A stretch of DNA of 64,000 nucleotides. Source: Streptomyces griseoruber. Lineage in GTDB: Bacteria > Actinomycetota > Actinomycetes > Streptomycetales > Streptomycetaceae. Location: contig NZ_KQ948764.1 of NCBI RefSeq assembly GCF_001514205.1, positions 629,882 through 693,881 of the forward strand, written 5' to 3'. Both the position numbers and the translations under genes were made by a program. Every line of letters begins with the position of its first letter. The stretch's first letter is position 1. Below the pieces are notes generated by a model, which did not search any database, had not been told where the DNA came from, and saw only the letters and a list, made by a program, of their open reading frames with translations. Positions 34,211 through 45,330 of the stretch are shown in pieces.

Positions 34211-35061
34211 TTGGGGGCTCCCATTGCGCTAGAGGTGCTGGAGGCCGCGTGGGCGGTCCAGGGGTCGGTGACCGTGCGCGAGACGTGGACCCTCAGGCCC
34301 CATCCGTTGCGGTCGGAGATCTCGTCGAGCTGGGCTGCGGCCAGCTCGCACCAGGGCCATTCGGTGGCCCAGTGCGCCGCGTCGAGCAGCGCGAGAGGAC
34401 TGTGGGAGCGGGCCTCCGAGGCGGGGTGGTGGCGGAGGTCCGCGGTGAGGAAGGCGTCGACGCCGGCGGCCCGGACGTGGTCGAAGAGGCTGTCCCCGGA
34501 GCCGCCGCTGACGGCGACCGTGCGCACGAGCGCCTCGGGGTCTCCGGCCACCCGGATGCCCTGCGCGGTGGCGGGCAGCCGCTCGGCGGCACGGGCGGCG
34601 AACTCGCGGACCGTGAGCGGGTGGTCGAGCGCGCAGATCCGGCCGAGGCCGCGCCGCCCCTCGGGGTCGCTCGCGTCGGGCACGAGGGGCCCTACGACCC
34701 GCAGGTCGAGCGCGCCGGCGAGGGCGTCGCTCACGCCCGGGTCGGCGGTGTCGGCGTTGGTGTGGGCGACGTGCAGGGCGATGTCGTTCTTGATCAGGGT
34801 GTGCACGACCCGGCCCTTGAAGGTGGAGGCCGCGACGGTCGTCGTTCCGCGCAGATAGAGGGGGTGGTGGGTGACGAGCAGGCCGGCACCGAGCTTCACC
34901 GCCTCGTCGACGACGTCCTGGACGGGATCGACGGCGAACAGCACCCGGGAGACGTCCTGATCCGGCTCCCCCACGACGGTGCCGACCGCGTCCCAGGACT
35001 CGGCCCGCTCGGCGGGCCACAGGTTCTCCAGCGCGGCGATGACTTCAGACAGACGGGGCAC
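34207..35061 (-). CDS. Nif3-like dinuclear metal centre protein
   Basis: 284 aa. Metal-binding and fold motifs are present: LLVTHHPLYLRGTTTV with the paired histidines, AVSGGSGDSLFDHV, DAFLTADLRHHPASEA and DAAHWATEWPWCELAA. The protein forms toroidal hexamers; an enzymatic role as GTP cyclohydrolase I type 2 is used in databases but not firmly shown. It is the first gene of the nif3/zinc-ribbon/RNase H operon, a conserved actinobacterial order. Confidence 0.88.
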   Translation of the reverse strand: MPRLSEVIAALENLWPAERAESWDAVGTVVGEPDQDVSRVLFAVDPVQDVVDEAVKLGAGLLVTHHPLYLRGTTTVAASTFKGRVVHTLIKNDIALHVAHTNADTADPGVSDALAGALDLRVVGPLVPDASDPEGRRGLGRICALDHPLTVREFAARAAERLPATAQGIRVAGDPEALVRTVAVSGGSGDSLFDHVRAAGVDAFLTADLRHHPASEARSHSPLALLDAAHWATEWPWCELAAAQLDEISDRNGWGLRVHVSRTVTDPWTAHAASSTSSAMGAPN

Positions 35062-35140
35062 GGGGAAAGGCTACCTGGCCGCTCCGCGGACCTGGGACGG
35101 CCGGGAGTGCGTGCACATGACACCCGCGGGTGCCGGTCGC

Positions 35141-35183
35141 GTCCGGCGCCACGCTCGGCGCCACGTCCGGCGCCACGTCCGGG
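35141..35183. repeat. 12-bp tandem repeats upstream of the hypothetical gene
   Basis: Three and a half copies of GTCCGGCGCCAC (second copy GCTCGGCGCCAC) lie in the space between nif3 and the hypothetical gene at 35316. Each unit contains the palindrome GGCGCC. They may form a regulatory or hairpin array; no function is known. Confidence 0.6.
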
Positions 35184-35315
35184 AGGAGCAGCACAGCCAC
35201 CCCATCCGCCTCTGACGAATCGCTTCTGCACCACTCGTACGAGGGAAGCCCCCCGCCTCCGGCTCCCCCGCCCGCGCGTGCGAAAACTAGCTTCGTCGGC
35301 GGAGGTGACCGACTC

Positions 35316-36464
35316 ATGACTGCCTGTGCGACCGAACCCACCGCGGAGGGCGGCGACGAGGACCCCGTTCCGCCCGTCCCCCCGGCCCCCTGTGTGATCA
35401 CCGCGGACGGCGCCTACGCCGCCCGTCTCGCCCGCGGACCCCACCCCGACGCGTGGTTCCCGGAGCGCTGGACCCTCGACGGCCCCGAGCCCTACGCGGT
35501 ACCGCTGCCGGTCCACCAGCCCGAGGAGCCCGGCACGGAGGTGCAGCCGCTGGCCGACGGCCGGGTACTGGTCCGCCGGTTCGTCCAGGACCGGCACACC
35601 TTCTCCCTCCTCTACCCGACCGGCCCCGGCACCGGCGAACTCCCCCTGGGCGCCGTGGAGTGCCCGCAGGCGCGGGCCCGGCTGCGCCTGCTTCCGCCGG
35701 CCCCCTGCGGCGAGCGCGCCCACGCCCTCGCCGTGGGCGAGCGCACCAGCACCGTGTGGCTGGTGGCCGGCGGCGCCTTCGGCCCCGAGCGGCTCGCCGA
35801 GATCCCGGGCCGCTGCTCGGGCGGTGTCTGGCTGGACCACGCGGGCCGCATGCTCGCCCTGGACCGGGAGCTGGGCGGCCGGACCAAGACGGTCGTGGTG
35901 GACCTGGAGGACGGCGAGGTCTCCCCGCTGCTCCAGATCGCCGCCGACAGCGACGACCGGCTGCTGCTCGCCGACCCGGACAGCGGCCTGCTCCTGATCC
36001 GCTCGGACGCCCCCTCCCCCGGCGCGCCCCGGCTCGGCTGGGGCGTGCTCGGCAGCACCCTGCCGGTCCGGTTCCCGGAGTCCCTGCGGCTGCCCGACTG
36101 CGCGCTCACGCCGTTCGCCGTCCAGCCCGGCCAGATGCTGGCCCCGGAGCGCTGTGCGGTGGCGCTGCGCATCGACGGCGCCTTCGGCACCTGGGTCGGC
36201 ACCTGGCGCCCCGCCGAGCGGCTGCTCCATCAGCTCGCCGCCCCCGAGGGCTGGCTGGCGGGCAGCGGCCTGTGGACACCGGACGGCGTGCTGCGGCTGC
36301 CGTACGCCACCGCGGACGAGCCCTGCGCGGTGGCCCGGCTGATCCCGCCGTCCGCCCCCGTGGAAGCGGAGCCGGCCGCACCGGAACCGACGGTCGCGGA
36401 GCCCACCACCGCGCGCCCCGTGCCGTTGCAGCAGGCTCCCCTGAGCCGCCTTGTAACGAACTAG
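35316..36464 (+). CDS. Hypothetical protein, possibly beta-propeller-like
   Basis: 382 aa; ATG 35316 has GGAGGTGA 6 nt upstream, much better than the earlier in-frame ATG at 35130. The protein is soluble with no signal peptide and many short strand-like stretches in which W, D and G recur (TSTVWLVAGGAFGPERLAEI, GVWLDHAGRMLALDRELGGR, DDRLLLADPDSGLLLIRSD, GTWVGTWRPAERLLHQLA), a pattern like WD40/PQQ propeller blades. The C-terminal 40 residues are Pro/Ala/Glu-rich. I do not recognise the family. It is divergent from nif3. Confidence 0.75.
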   Translation: MTACATEPTAEGGDEDPVPPVPPAPCVITADGAYAARLARGPHPDAWFPERWTLDGPEPYAVPLPVHQPEEPGTEVQPLADGRVLVRRFVQDRHTFSLLYPTGPGTGELPLGAVECPQARARLRLLPPAPCGERAHALAVGERTSTVWLVAGGAFGPERLAEIPGRCSGGVWLDHAGRMLALDRELGGRTKTVVVDLEDGEVSPLLQIAADSDDRLLLADPDSGLLLIRSDAPSPGAPRLGWGVLGSTLPVRFPESLRLPDCALTPFAVQPGQMLAPERCAVALRIDGAFGTWVGTWRPAERLLHQLAAPEGWLAGSGLWTPDGVLRLPYATADEPCAVARLIPPSAPVEAEPAAPEPTVAEPTTARPVPLQQAPLSRLVTN

Positions 36465-36559
36465 CTGCGGTTGGCGTGGCCGCCTGGATTCGCCCCGTGG
36501 TGCGCCGGATAAAATCGCCCGGCTGTAAAAAGATCATGTTGACGGGGTGAACTCACCAG

Positions 36560-36718
36560 ATGAGCGACGCAAGCACGACGCAGCCGCTGTCCGCCGACGC
36601 CCAGCAGGCGGCCGGTCACGGGCGGCACCGGGGTCAGATCTCGGCTCAGGACGGCAACGCGGCCCCCAGCGGGCGGCACCGCAAGCCGGCCGACGACAAG
36701 GCCGAGGCGGCTGCCTGA
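36560..36718 (+). CDS. Small hydrophilic protein, 52 aa
   Basis: ATG 36560 to TGA 36718 encodes MSDASTTQPLSADAQQAAGH followed by a His/Arg/Gly-rich middle and the tail KPADDKAEAAA. It is preceded by an AT-rich stretch (GATAAAATC, GTAAAAAGATC) that is unusual here and looks like promoter sequence, and it is followed at once by a strong hairpin, so the unit looks like a real short transcript. Low-complexity basic small proteins of this kind are common and unannotated in Streptomyces. Function unknown. Confidence 0.6.
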   Translation: MSDASTTQPLSADAQQAAGHGRHRGQISAQDGNAAPSGRHRKPADDKAEAAA

Positions 36719-36726
36719 CAGTACGC

Positions 36727-36770
36727 CGAAGGGGCTCCGCCGTCCATACCCGGACGGCGGAGCCCCTTCG
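36727..36770. terminator. Bidirectional terminator hairpin
   Basis: A perfect 19-bp stem (36727-36745 with 36752-36770; arm contains CGAAGGGGCTCCGCCGTCC) with a 6-nt loop ATACCC lies between the small gene and the convergent SDR gene. Confidence 0.85.
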
Positions 36771-36781
36771 CACATCACGCC

Positions 36782-37753
36782 CTACCGCTGTTCGCGCTTC
36801 AGGCCCAGCACCTCCGCCGCCGCGAACGTCTCCCCCGACGGGCGGTCCGCGAAGTGGGCGCCCAGGACGGTGTCCAGCTCCTCGAAGCCGAACGTGTCCC
36901 CCTTGCTGTCGAACTTCGCCCGCACCCGCGGCCGTTCGACCACCGCGACCATCCCGCCGTGTACGACGAGCAGCTGCCCGTTGATGCGTGCGGCGGCCGG
37001 TGACGCCAAGTACCCGACGAGCGGCGCGACATGCTCGGGAGCGAGCGGGTCGAGGCCCTCGGTGGGCTGCTCGAGCCCGGCGAAGACGTCCTGGGTCATC
37101 CGGGTCCGGGCACGCGGGCAGATCGCGTTGACCGTCACTCCGTACTTGGCGAGCGCCAGCGCGCTGGACGTCGTCAGGCCGACGATCCCGCCCTTCGCCG
37201 CCGCGTAGTTGGGCTGCCCCGCCGACCCGGCGAGGAACGCCTCCGACGAGGTGTTCACGATCCGCCCGTACACCGGGGCGCCCGCCGCCTTGGACCGCTC
37301 CCGCCAGTGCGCGGCGGCGAAGCGGGTGGTGTTGAAGTGGCCCTTGAGGTGGACCCGGATCACCGAGTCCCACTCCCCCTCCGCCATCGAGAAGACCATG
37401 CGGTCGCGCAGGATGCCCGCGTTGTTGACGACGACGTCGAGCCTGCCGAACTCCGTGATCGCCGATTCGACCAGGTCACGGGCCTGCCGGAAGTCGGAGA
37501 CATCGCCCGTGTGGACGAGGGCGGTGCCGCCCCCCGCGCGGATCTCGGCCGCGACCTCCTCGGCCGGGCCCGCCGACGCCTCGCCGGAGCCGTCGCGCCC
37601 GGGCTGCCCGTAGTCGTTGACGACGACCGCCGCGCCCAGCCGGGCCAGCTCCAGCGCCTCGGCCCGGCCGAGCCCGCGCCCGGCACCGGTGACGACCGCG
37701 GCCAGCCCCTCCAGAGGCAGTGACAGCTGTGGCAGCTGTGGCAGCTGTGACAT
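36782..37753 (-). CDS. SDR family dehydrogenase (hydroxyacyl-CoA dehydrogenase type)
   Basis: 323 aa. Rossmann motif TGAGRGLGRAEALELA, an insertion NDYGQPGRDGSGEASAGPAE typical of the multifunctional-enzyme-2/17-beta-HSD4 type dehydrogenases, NNAGILRD, the catalytic serine in NTSSEAF and YAAAKGG. It should oxidise a 3-hydroxyacyl-CoA or steroid side-chain intermediate with NAD. The C-terminal 50 residues extend the usual fold. It is the last gene of the hydratase/ADH/SDR operon controlled by a KstR-like operator at 39827. Confidence 0.85.
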   Translation of the reverse strand: MSQLPQLPQLSLPLEGLAAVVTGAGRGLGRAEALELARLGAAVVVNDYGQPGRDGSGEASAGPAEEVAAEIRAGGGTALVHTGDVSDFRQARDLVESAITEFGRLDVVVNNAGILRDRMVFSMAEGEWDSVIRVHLKGHFNTTRFAAAHWRERSKAAGAPVYGRIVNTSSEAFLAGSAGQPNYAAAKGGIVGLTTSSALALAKYGVTVNAICPRARTRMTQDVFAGLEQPTEGLDPLAPEHVAPLVGYLASPAAARINGQLLVVHGGMVAVVERPRVRAKFDSKGDTFGFEELDTVLGAHFADRPSGETFAAAEVLGLKREQR

Positions 37754-37768
37754 CCGTGGGTCCGCCCC

Positions 37769-38845
37769 TCAGATCTCTATGCAGGTGCGCAGGGCCGTCC
37801 CGGTGCGCATCTGGTCCAGGGCCTCGTTGATCTCGGCGAGCGGGACGCGATGGGTGATGAGCCCGGCGAGGTCGATCCGGCCGGCCCGCCACAGGGCGAT
37901 GGTCCGCTCGTAGGAGGTCAGGACGTCCCCGCCGCCGTACATCGAGGGCAGGATCCGCTTCTCGTCGAAGAACAGCTCGAACATGTTGAGCTGGAGGTGG
38001 TCGTCCATGGCGCCGGCGCCGACGACGACGAGGGTGCCGCCGCGCCGGGTGTTCTCGTAGGCGGTGCGGGCGGTGGCGGAGCGGCCGACGACCTCGAAGA
38101 CGTAGTCGAAGCCCTCGCCGCCGGTGACCTCCTGCTTCGCGCCCGGCAGTTCCTCCGGCGAGACCGCCCGCGTGGCGCCGAACCTGAGCGCGGACTCACG
38201 GCGGGAGGCGACCGGGTCGACGGCGACGATCTCGGCGGCGCCCTTGAGCCGCGCGCCCTGCACGGCGGAGATGCCGACCCCGCCGCAGCCGATGACGGCG
38301 ACCGACGAACCGGCCGCAACGTCGGCGGTGTTGAGCGCGGCACCGAGGCCGGTGGTCACCCCGCAGCCGATGAGCGCGGCGATGTCGAAGGGTACGTCGT
38401 CGGGGATCGGGACCGCGCAGCCCGCGTCCACGACGACCTCCTCGGCGAAGGTGCCGGTGCCCGCGAAACCGAACACATCCCCTCCGGGGCGCCGGAAGTT
38501 GGGCGTTCCGGCGTTCATGAACCCGGCCAGGCACAGTTCGGTCTGGCCGCGCTTGCAGGCGGGACAGGCGCCGCAGGCGGGCAGCCAGCAGACCACCACC
38601 CGGTCACCGGGCTTCACTCGGGTGACGCCCTCGCCCACCTCCAGGATCTCGCCCGCGCCCTCGTGTCCGGGCACGAACGGCGCGGGCTGCGGCAGCACCC
38701 CGCCCATCGCGGAGAGGTCCGAGTGGCACAGCCCGGTGGCCCGGACCCGGATCCTGACCCGGCCCGGGCCGAACCCCACCGCCTCGACGTCGTCGAGGAC
38801 CTCCAGCTTGTCCTGGCCGATCTCGTGCAGTACGGCTGCGCGCAT
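37769..38845 (-). CDS. Zinc-dependent alcohol dehydrogenase
   Basis: 358 aa. Catalytic zinc ligands (LCHSDLSAMGG, GHEGAGEI), the structural zinc cysteines CGACPACKRGQTELC and the NAD motif VIGCGGVGISAVQGA are all intact, so this is a class III/long-chain zinc ADH. Substrates could be acyl alcohols made in lipid or steroid breakdown, given its place between a MaoC hydratase and an SDR. It starts 29 nt after the hydratase stop and ends 15 nt before the SDR start. Confidence 0.9.
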   Translation of the reverse strand: MRAAVLHEIGQDKLEVLDDVEAVGFGPGRVRIRVRATGLCHSDLSAMGGVLPQPAPFVPGHEGAGEILEVGEGVTRVKPGDRVVVCWLPACGACPACKRGQTELCLAGFMNAGTPNFRRPGGDVFGFAGTGTFAEEVVVDAGCAVPIPDDVPFDIAALIGCGVTTGLGAALNTADVAAGSSVAVIGCGGVGISAVQGARLKGAAEIVAVDPVASRRESALRFGATRAVSPEELPGAKQEVTGGEGFDYVFEVVGRSATARTAYENTRRGGTLVVVGAGAMDDHLQLNMFELFFDEKRILPSMYGGGDVLTSYERTIALWRAGRIDLAGLITHRVPLAEINEALDQMRTGTALRTCIEI

Positions 38846-38874
38846 GGTGCGGCTCCCCTCAGGTCATCCAGGGT

Positions 38875-39732
38875 TCAGGAGTGTTCGACGATCGTGTCGG
38901 CGAGGACGGGCGCGTCGTCCCTCTCGGCTGCGCTCACGGCCACCCGCGCCGCGCCCTGCCCGCGCCACATCCGGATGCGCAGGGTCTCGCCGGGGAAGAC
39001 GACCCCGGCGAAGCGGGTGGTGTACGACCGCACCCGGCTCACGTCCCCGTCGAGCAGGGTGTCGACGACCGCCTTGAGGGTGATCCCGTAGGTGCACAGG
39101 CCGTGCAGGATGGGCCGGTCGAACCCGGCGCGCTTGGCGAACTCGGGGTCGGCGTGCAGCGGGTTGTAGTCGCCGGAGAGGCGGTAGAGCAGCGCCTGGT
39201 CCTCGCGCACGGCCCGCTCGACGGTCCGGTCGGGCTCCCCGGCGGGCGCGTCGAGGCGTCCGGAGGGCCCCCGGTCGCCGCCCCAGCCGCCCTCCCCGCG
39301 GACGAAGATCTGGGCGTCGTTGGTCCACAGCGGGCCCTCGGCGTCGGCCACCTCGGTGCGCATGACCAGGACAGCGGCCCTGCCCTTGTCGTACACGGCG
39401 GCGATACGGCCCGTCGCGGTGGCGGTGCCCTCGGTCGGCAGGGGGCGGTGGATCTCCAGGCGCTGGCCGCCGTGCAGGACGCGGGCGAGGTCGACGTCGA
39501 CGCCGGGCATGGACAGTCCGCTGATCACACCGGGCGAGCCGGAGCCCGCGACGGTGGCGAAGCTCGGCAGGACGTGCAGACGCGACTCCAGGGTGTACCG
39601 CAGCTCGTCGGGGTCGGTGGCGGGCAGGCCGGCGCCGATCCCGAGGTGGTAGAGCTGGACGTCCTTGCGGGTCCAGGAGATCTCGCCGGACCGGGGTTCG
39701 GCGGCGAGGGCCTTGGCTGCGTCGATGGGCAT
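38875..39732 (-). CDS. MaoC-type (R)-specific enoyl-CoA hydratase
   Basis: 285 aa; ATG 39732 follows AGGAGCCCC. It has two hot-dog folds like eukaryotic hydratase 2. The C-terminal one has the hydratase-2 motif DYNPLHADPEFAKRAGFDRP with catalytic Asp and His, then ILHGLCTYG. The enzyme hydrates trans-2-enoyl-CoA to (R)-3-hydroxyacyl-CoA, the substrate for the SDR two genes downstream. First gene of the operon; the KstR-like site 95 nt upstream should control it. Confidence 0.88.
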   Translation of the reverse strand: MPIDAAKALAAEPRSGEISWTRKDVQLYHLGIGAGLPATDPDELRYTLESRLHVLPSFATVAGSGSPGVISGLSMPGVDVDLARVLHGGQRLEIHRPLPTEGTATATGRIAAVYDKGRAAVLVMRTEVADAEGPLWTNDAQIFVRGEGGWGGDRGPSGRLDAPAGEPDRTVERAVREDQALLYRLSGDYNPLHADPEFAKRAGFDRPILHGLCTYGITLKAVVDTLLDGDVSRVRSYTTRFAGVVFPGETLRIRMWRGQGAARVAVSAAERDDAPVLADTIVEHS

Positions 39733-39826
39733 GGGGCTCCTGGGTGTCCTTCGAGGGCACGGTCCTGTCAAGACCTCGGTGCGACCGTCCGCACCGATCG
39801 GGCGCACCGAGGCCGTTGCGCACCGA

Positions 39827-39843
39827 TCTAGAACGCGTTCCAG
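39827..39843. promoter_or_regulatory. KstR-like operator upstream of the hydratase/ADH/SDR operon
   Basis: TCTAGAACGCGTTCCAG contains AAC-N2-GTT flanked by TAG and CCA, the KstR-type pattern. It is 15/17 identical with the site at 54102 near the KstR-like gene. It lies about 95 nt before the hydratase start, in the divergent space with the histidine kinase. Confidence 0.7.
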
Positions 39844-40035
39844 TCCGGCGCCTTTTGTATAGCCCAGCGCTCGACAGTTGTGAAGGCTCCTGACGGGGTG
39901 TCAGAGACGGGGGGCCGGGAGGCGCGCCGGCTGTGACATTTGTACCGGTGGACCGGTGACATCCCGACCTGCCGGAGCGCCGTGCGGAGCCGTAGCGTCG
40001 ACACCGTGGACACCGCTGGAACGGGGGCAGCAGAG

Positions 40036-41358
40036 ATGACGGGGTCACCGAAGGCACGGACCGGGTGGTGGCAGGCGATCGCCTACCGCCGGGAGGCCTG
40101 GCGCGCGCACGTACGTCGGACCGGGGAATGCAAGGAGACCGAGCCCCCGGGCCCGCCGCCGCACCCCTTCGCCCTGCTGCCCTGGCTGCTGCTGGGGATG
40201 GGCGCCTTCTCCAACCTCTTCCAGGGCGAGACCCCCAACCCGCTGCTCGGCGGCCTGGGCGTGCTCACCTTCAACTCCTGCTACATCTACGTCGCCGTCC
40301 GCGCCTTCGTGAAGGAGAAGCGGGAGTCGCTCTCCACCCGGGTGGCGCTGGTCGTCATGGCGCTGGTGACCATCGGCCTCGCCCTGGGCTACGGCGGGAG
40401 CTGGGTGCTGTTCTTCCCGCTGCTCGGCCTCGCCACGGGCGCGTCCCTGCGCGGCCTGCCGCTGAAGACCGCCGGGGTGGTGCTGGCCGTCGTGGCGGGC
40501 GCGGTCGCCTTCCACCACGAGGGCTGGGGCGGTCTGGACACCGCGTACGCCACCTGGATCTCGACCATCGTGACGGCCGTGATCCTCAGCCTGTCGGAAG
40601 CCGTCCGGGAGCTGCGGGCGGCGCGCGAGGAGCTGGCCCGCCAGGCGGTCGACCAGGAGCGGCTGCGCTTCTCCCGCGATCTGCACGACCTGCTCGGGCA
40701 CACCCTCTCGGTGATCGTGGTGAAGTCGGAGGCGGCCCGCAGACTGGCCCCCGCCCGGCTCGACGCGGCCCTGACCCAGATCGCGGACATAGAGTCGGTG
40801 GGCCGCCAGGCGCTGACGGAGATACGGGAGGCGGTCACCGGCTACCGCGAGGGCAGCCTCGCCACGGAACTGGACCGGGCCCACTCGGCGCTGACCGCGG
40901 CGGGCGTCGAACCGTCCGTGCACCGGGCGGGGGCACCCGTGGAGCCGCAGACCGCCGCCCTGCTGGGCTGGGTGGTGCGCGAGGCGGTCACCAACGTGGT
41001 CCGGCACAGCGGCGCCACCCGCTGCGAGATCACGGTGTCGGGGACGCCGGAGCGGGTCTCCCTCACGATCACGGACAACGGCACGGGCACCACCGGCACG
41101 GGCACCGCCGGCACTGACACCGCCGGCACTGACACCGCCGGCACCGGCACGGGTCTGACCGGCCTGCGCGAGCGCCTGGCGGCGGCGGGCGGCTCCCTGA
41201 CGGCGGGCCCGGGCCGGCGCGGCGGCTTCACCGTCACCGCGGAACTCCCGGTGGAGCCGGGGTTCCCGGGACCGGGGCGGCCGGGCGCGGTCGTCGCCTT
41301 CCCCGCACCCGCAAGGGAGGTGCCGTCCCTCCAGGCCGGCTCTACGCTTGGCCCGTGA
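40036..41358 (+). CDS. Two-component sensor histidine kinase (HisKA_3)
   Basis: 440 aa from ATG 40036; an in-frame ATG at 39940 is possible but lacks a binding site. Four or five membrane helices (about residues 48-170) precede the dimerisation helix with the phospho-histidine in FSRDLHDLLGHTLSVI and the ATPase domain (REAVTNVVRHSGA, DNGTG, GLTGLRERLAAAGG). The ATP-lid between DNGTG and GLTGL carries an expanded Gly-Thr/Asp repeat (TAGTDTAGTDTAGT) not usual in the family. It resembles DesK-type membrane thermosensor kinases. The response regulator overlaps its stop. Confidence 0.88.
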   Translation: MTGSPKARTGWWQAIAYRREAWRAHVRRTGECKETEPPGPPPHPFALLPWLLLGMGAFSNLFQGETPNPLLGGLGVLTFNSCYIYVAVRAFVKEKRESLSTRVALVVMALVTIGLALGYGGSWVLFFPLLGLATGASLRGLPLKTAGVVLAVVAGAVAFHHEGWGGLDTAYATWISTIVTAVILSLSEAVRELRAAREELARQAVDQERLRFSRDLHDLLGHTLSVIVVKSEAARRLAPARLDAALTQIADIESVGRQALTEIREAVTGYREGSLATELDRAHSALTAAGVEPSVHRAGAPVEPQTAALLGWVVREAVTNVVRHSGATRCEITVSGTPERVSLTITDNGTGTTGTGTAGTDTAGTDTAGTGTGLTGLRERLAAAGGSLTAGPGRRGGFTVTAELPVEPGFPGPGRPGAVVAFPAPAREVPSLQAGSTLGP

Positions 41359-42023
41359 ACGACATGCCCGGTGGCCGGCCCGTGAACGAGATGCCCCGCG
41401 ACCGCCGTCCCGCCCGCTCCATCAGGGTCCTGCTGGCGGAGGACCAGGGCATGATGCGCGGGGCCCTGGCCCTGCTGCTGGGGCTGGAACCGGACATCGA
41501 GGTCGTCGCGCAGGTCGGCGCCGGGGACGCGATCGTGGACGCGGCCCTGGTCCACCGCCCCGATGTCGCCCTGCTCGACATCGAACTGCCCGGCATGAGC
41601 GGCCTGGACGCCGCCGCCGTCCTGCGCGAGGAGGCGCCCGGCTGCCGGGTGCTGATCCTGACGACGTTCGGCCGGCCCGGCTATCTGCGCCGGGCCATGG
41701 AGGCCGGGGCCGCCGGGTTCCTCGTCAAGGACGGTCCGGTGGAGGAACTGGCGGAGGCGATCCGCCGGGTGCTGACCGGCGAGACGGTCGTCGATCCGGC
41801 GCTCGCCGCTGCCGCCCTCAGTGCCGGCCCGAGCCCCCTCACCTCCCGCGAGTGCGACGTACTGAAGGCGTCGGCGGACGGGGCGACGGCCGCCGACATC
41901 GCGGCGAGGCTGCACCTCTCGGAGTCCACCGTCCGCAACTACCTCTCCGCGGCCATCGGCAAGACCGGCACCCGCAACCGGACGGAGGCCCTGCGCGAGG
42001 CCCGCCGCCAGGGCTGGCTGTAG
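41355..42023 (+). CDS. LuxR/NarL-type response regulator
   Basis: 222 aa from GTG 41355, which overlaps the kinase stop (GTGA). The receiver has the acidic pair AEDQ, the phospho-aspartate in ALLDIELPGMSG and the lysine in FLVKDG. The C-terminal LuxR helix-turn-helix is LTSRECDVLKASADGATAAD with the recognition helix STVRNYLSAAIGKT. Partner of the kinase above; DesR-like regulators often switch membrane-lipid or ABC-transporter genes. The target cannot be named. Confidence 0.92.
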   Translation: MNDMPGGRPVNEMPRDRRPARSIRVLLAEDQGMMRGALALLLGLEPDIEVVAQVGAGDAIVDAALVHRPDVALLDIELPGMSGLDAAAVLREEAPGCRVLILTTFGRPGYLRRAMEAGAAGFLVKDGPVEELAEAIRRVLTGETVVDPALAAAALSAGPSPLTSRECDVLKASADGATAADIAARLHLSESTVRNYLSAAIGKTGTRNRTEALREARRQGWL

Positions 42024-42070
42024 CGGACCGGGGGTCGGGGCCGTCGGGGCCGGGACTGTCGGGGCCGGGG

Positions 42071-44609
<2,539 letters not shown>

Positions 44610-44787
44610 GGGGTGGGGCCTCCGGGGCGGGATGTTCGGGGGTACGTGGGAGCTGAACCTGTATGCACGGGCAACTATTCCGATGCTTTGGCGTACTAAC
44701 AATTTCTTTAGCTTCTCTTGACTCCCGCACCGTCCGAGGCAACGGTCCGGCCCCCTCATGGCCTCCTCTGTGTATCTAGGAGGCGCA

Positions 44788-45330
44788 ATGGGGGAATCGA
44801 AACAGGCCGGGGACAGCGCGTTCCAGGCCTTCGTCACCGGCCGCTGGCCGCGGCTGATGCGCACGGCGTTTCTCCTCACGGGGGAGCAGCACGCCGCCGA
44901 GGACCTGGTCCAGACGACCCTGGAGCAGGTCTACGTGGCCTGGCGCAGGGTCGCCTCGGCCGACGAGCCCGAGGCGTACGTACGACGGGTGATGATCAAC
45001 GCGCATGCCCGCAGACACCGCAGGAAACTGCGCGAGTTCCTCGCCCCGAAGGGCGACGACCCGGGCCCGGCCCACGAGATCGCCGACACCGGCGACCGCA
45101 TCGCGCAGGCCGACGACCGTCACGCCCTCCTCAAGGCGCTCGCCGAGCTGCCGCCACGGCAGCGGGAGGCGGTGGTCCTGCGGTACTGGGAGGACCTGAC
45201 CGAGACGCAGACGGCCGCGGCGATGGGCTGTTCGGTCGGCGCGGTGAAGAGCAACGCGGCGAAGGGGATCGCGAAGCTCCGCGCGATACCGGCACTGGCG
45301 GACATGGTGACGTACGGAGGGCGGAAGTGA
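44788..45330 (+). CDS. SigE family ECF RNA polymerase sigma factor
   Basis: 180 aa; ATG 44788 has a perfect AGGAGG 6 nt upstream. Sigma region 2 (AEDLVQTTLEQVYVAWRRV) and region 4 (LPPRQREAVVLRYWEDLTE, CSVGAVKSNAAKGIAKLR) are complete with a short charged linker. The gene is translationally coupled to a membrane protein that likely acts as its anti-sigma factor or effector. The divergent MFS gene may be one of its targets; that is inference. Confidence 0.88.
   Translation: MGESKQAGDSAFQAFVTGRWPRLMRTAFLLTGEQHAAEDLVQTTLEQVYVAWRRVASADEPEAYVRRVMINAHARRHRRKLREFLAPKGDDPGPAHEIADTGDRIAQADDRHALLKALAELPPRQREAVVLRYWEDLTETQTAAAMGCSVGAVKSNAAKGIAKLRAIPALADMVTYGGRK

Noticed and set aside
31838..34858. A very long plus-strand open frame opposite the RNase H/zinc-ribbon/Nif3 genes.
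   Set aside because: It is the third-position-GC shadow of three well-supported minus-strand genes; its product is Gly/Arg-rich low complexity without domains.
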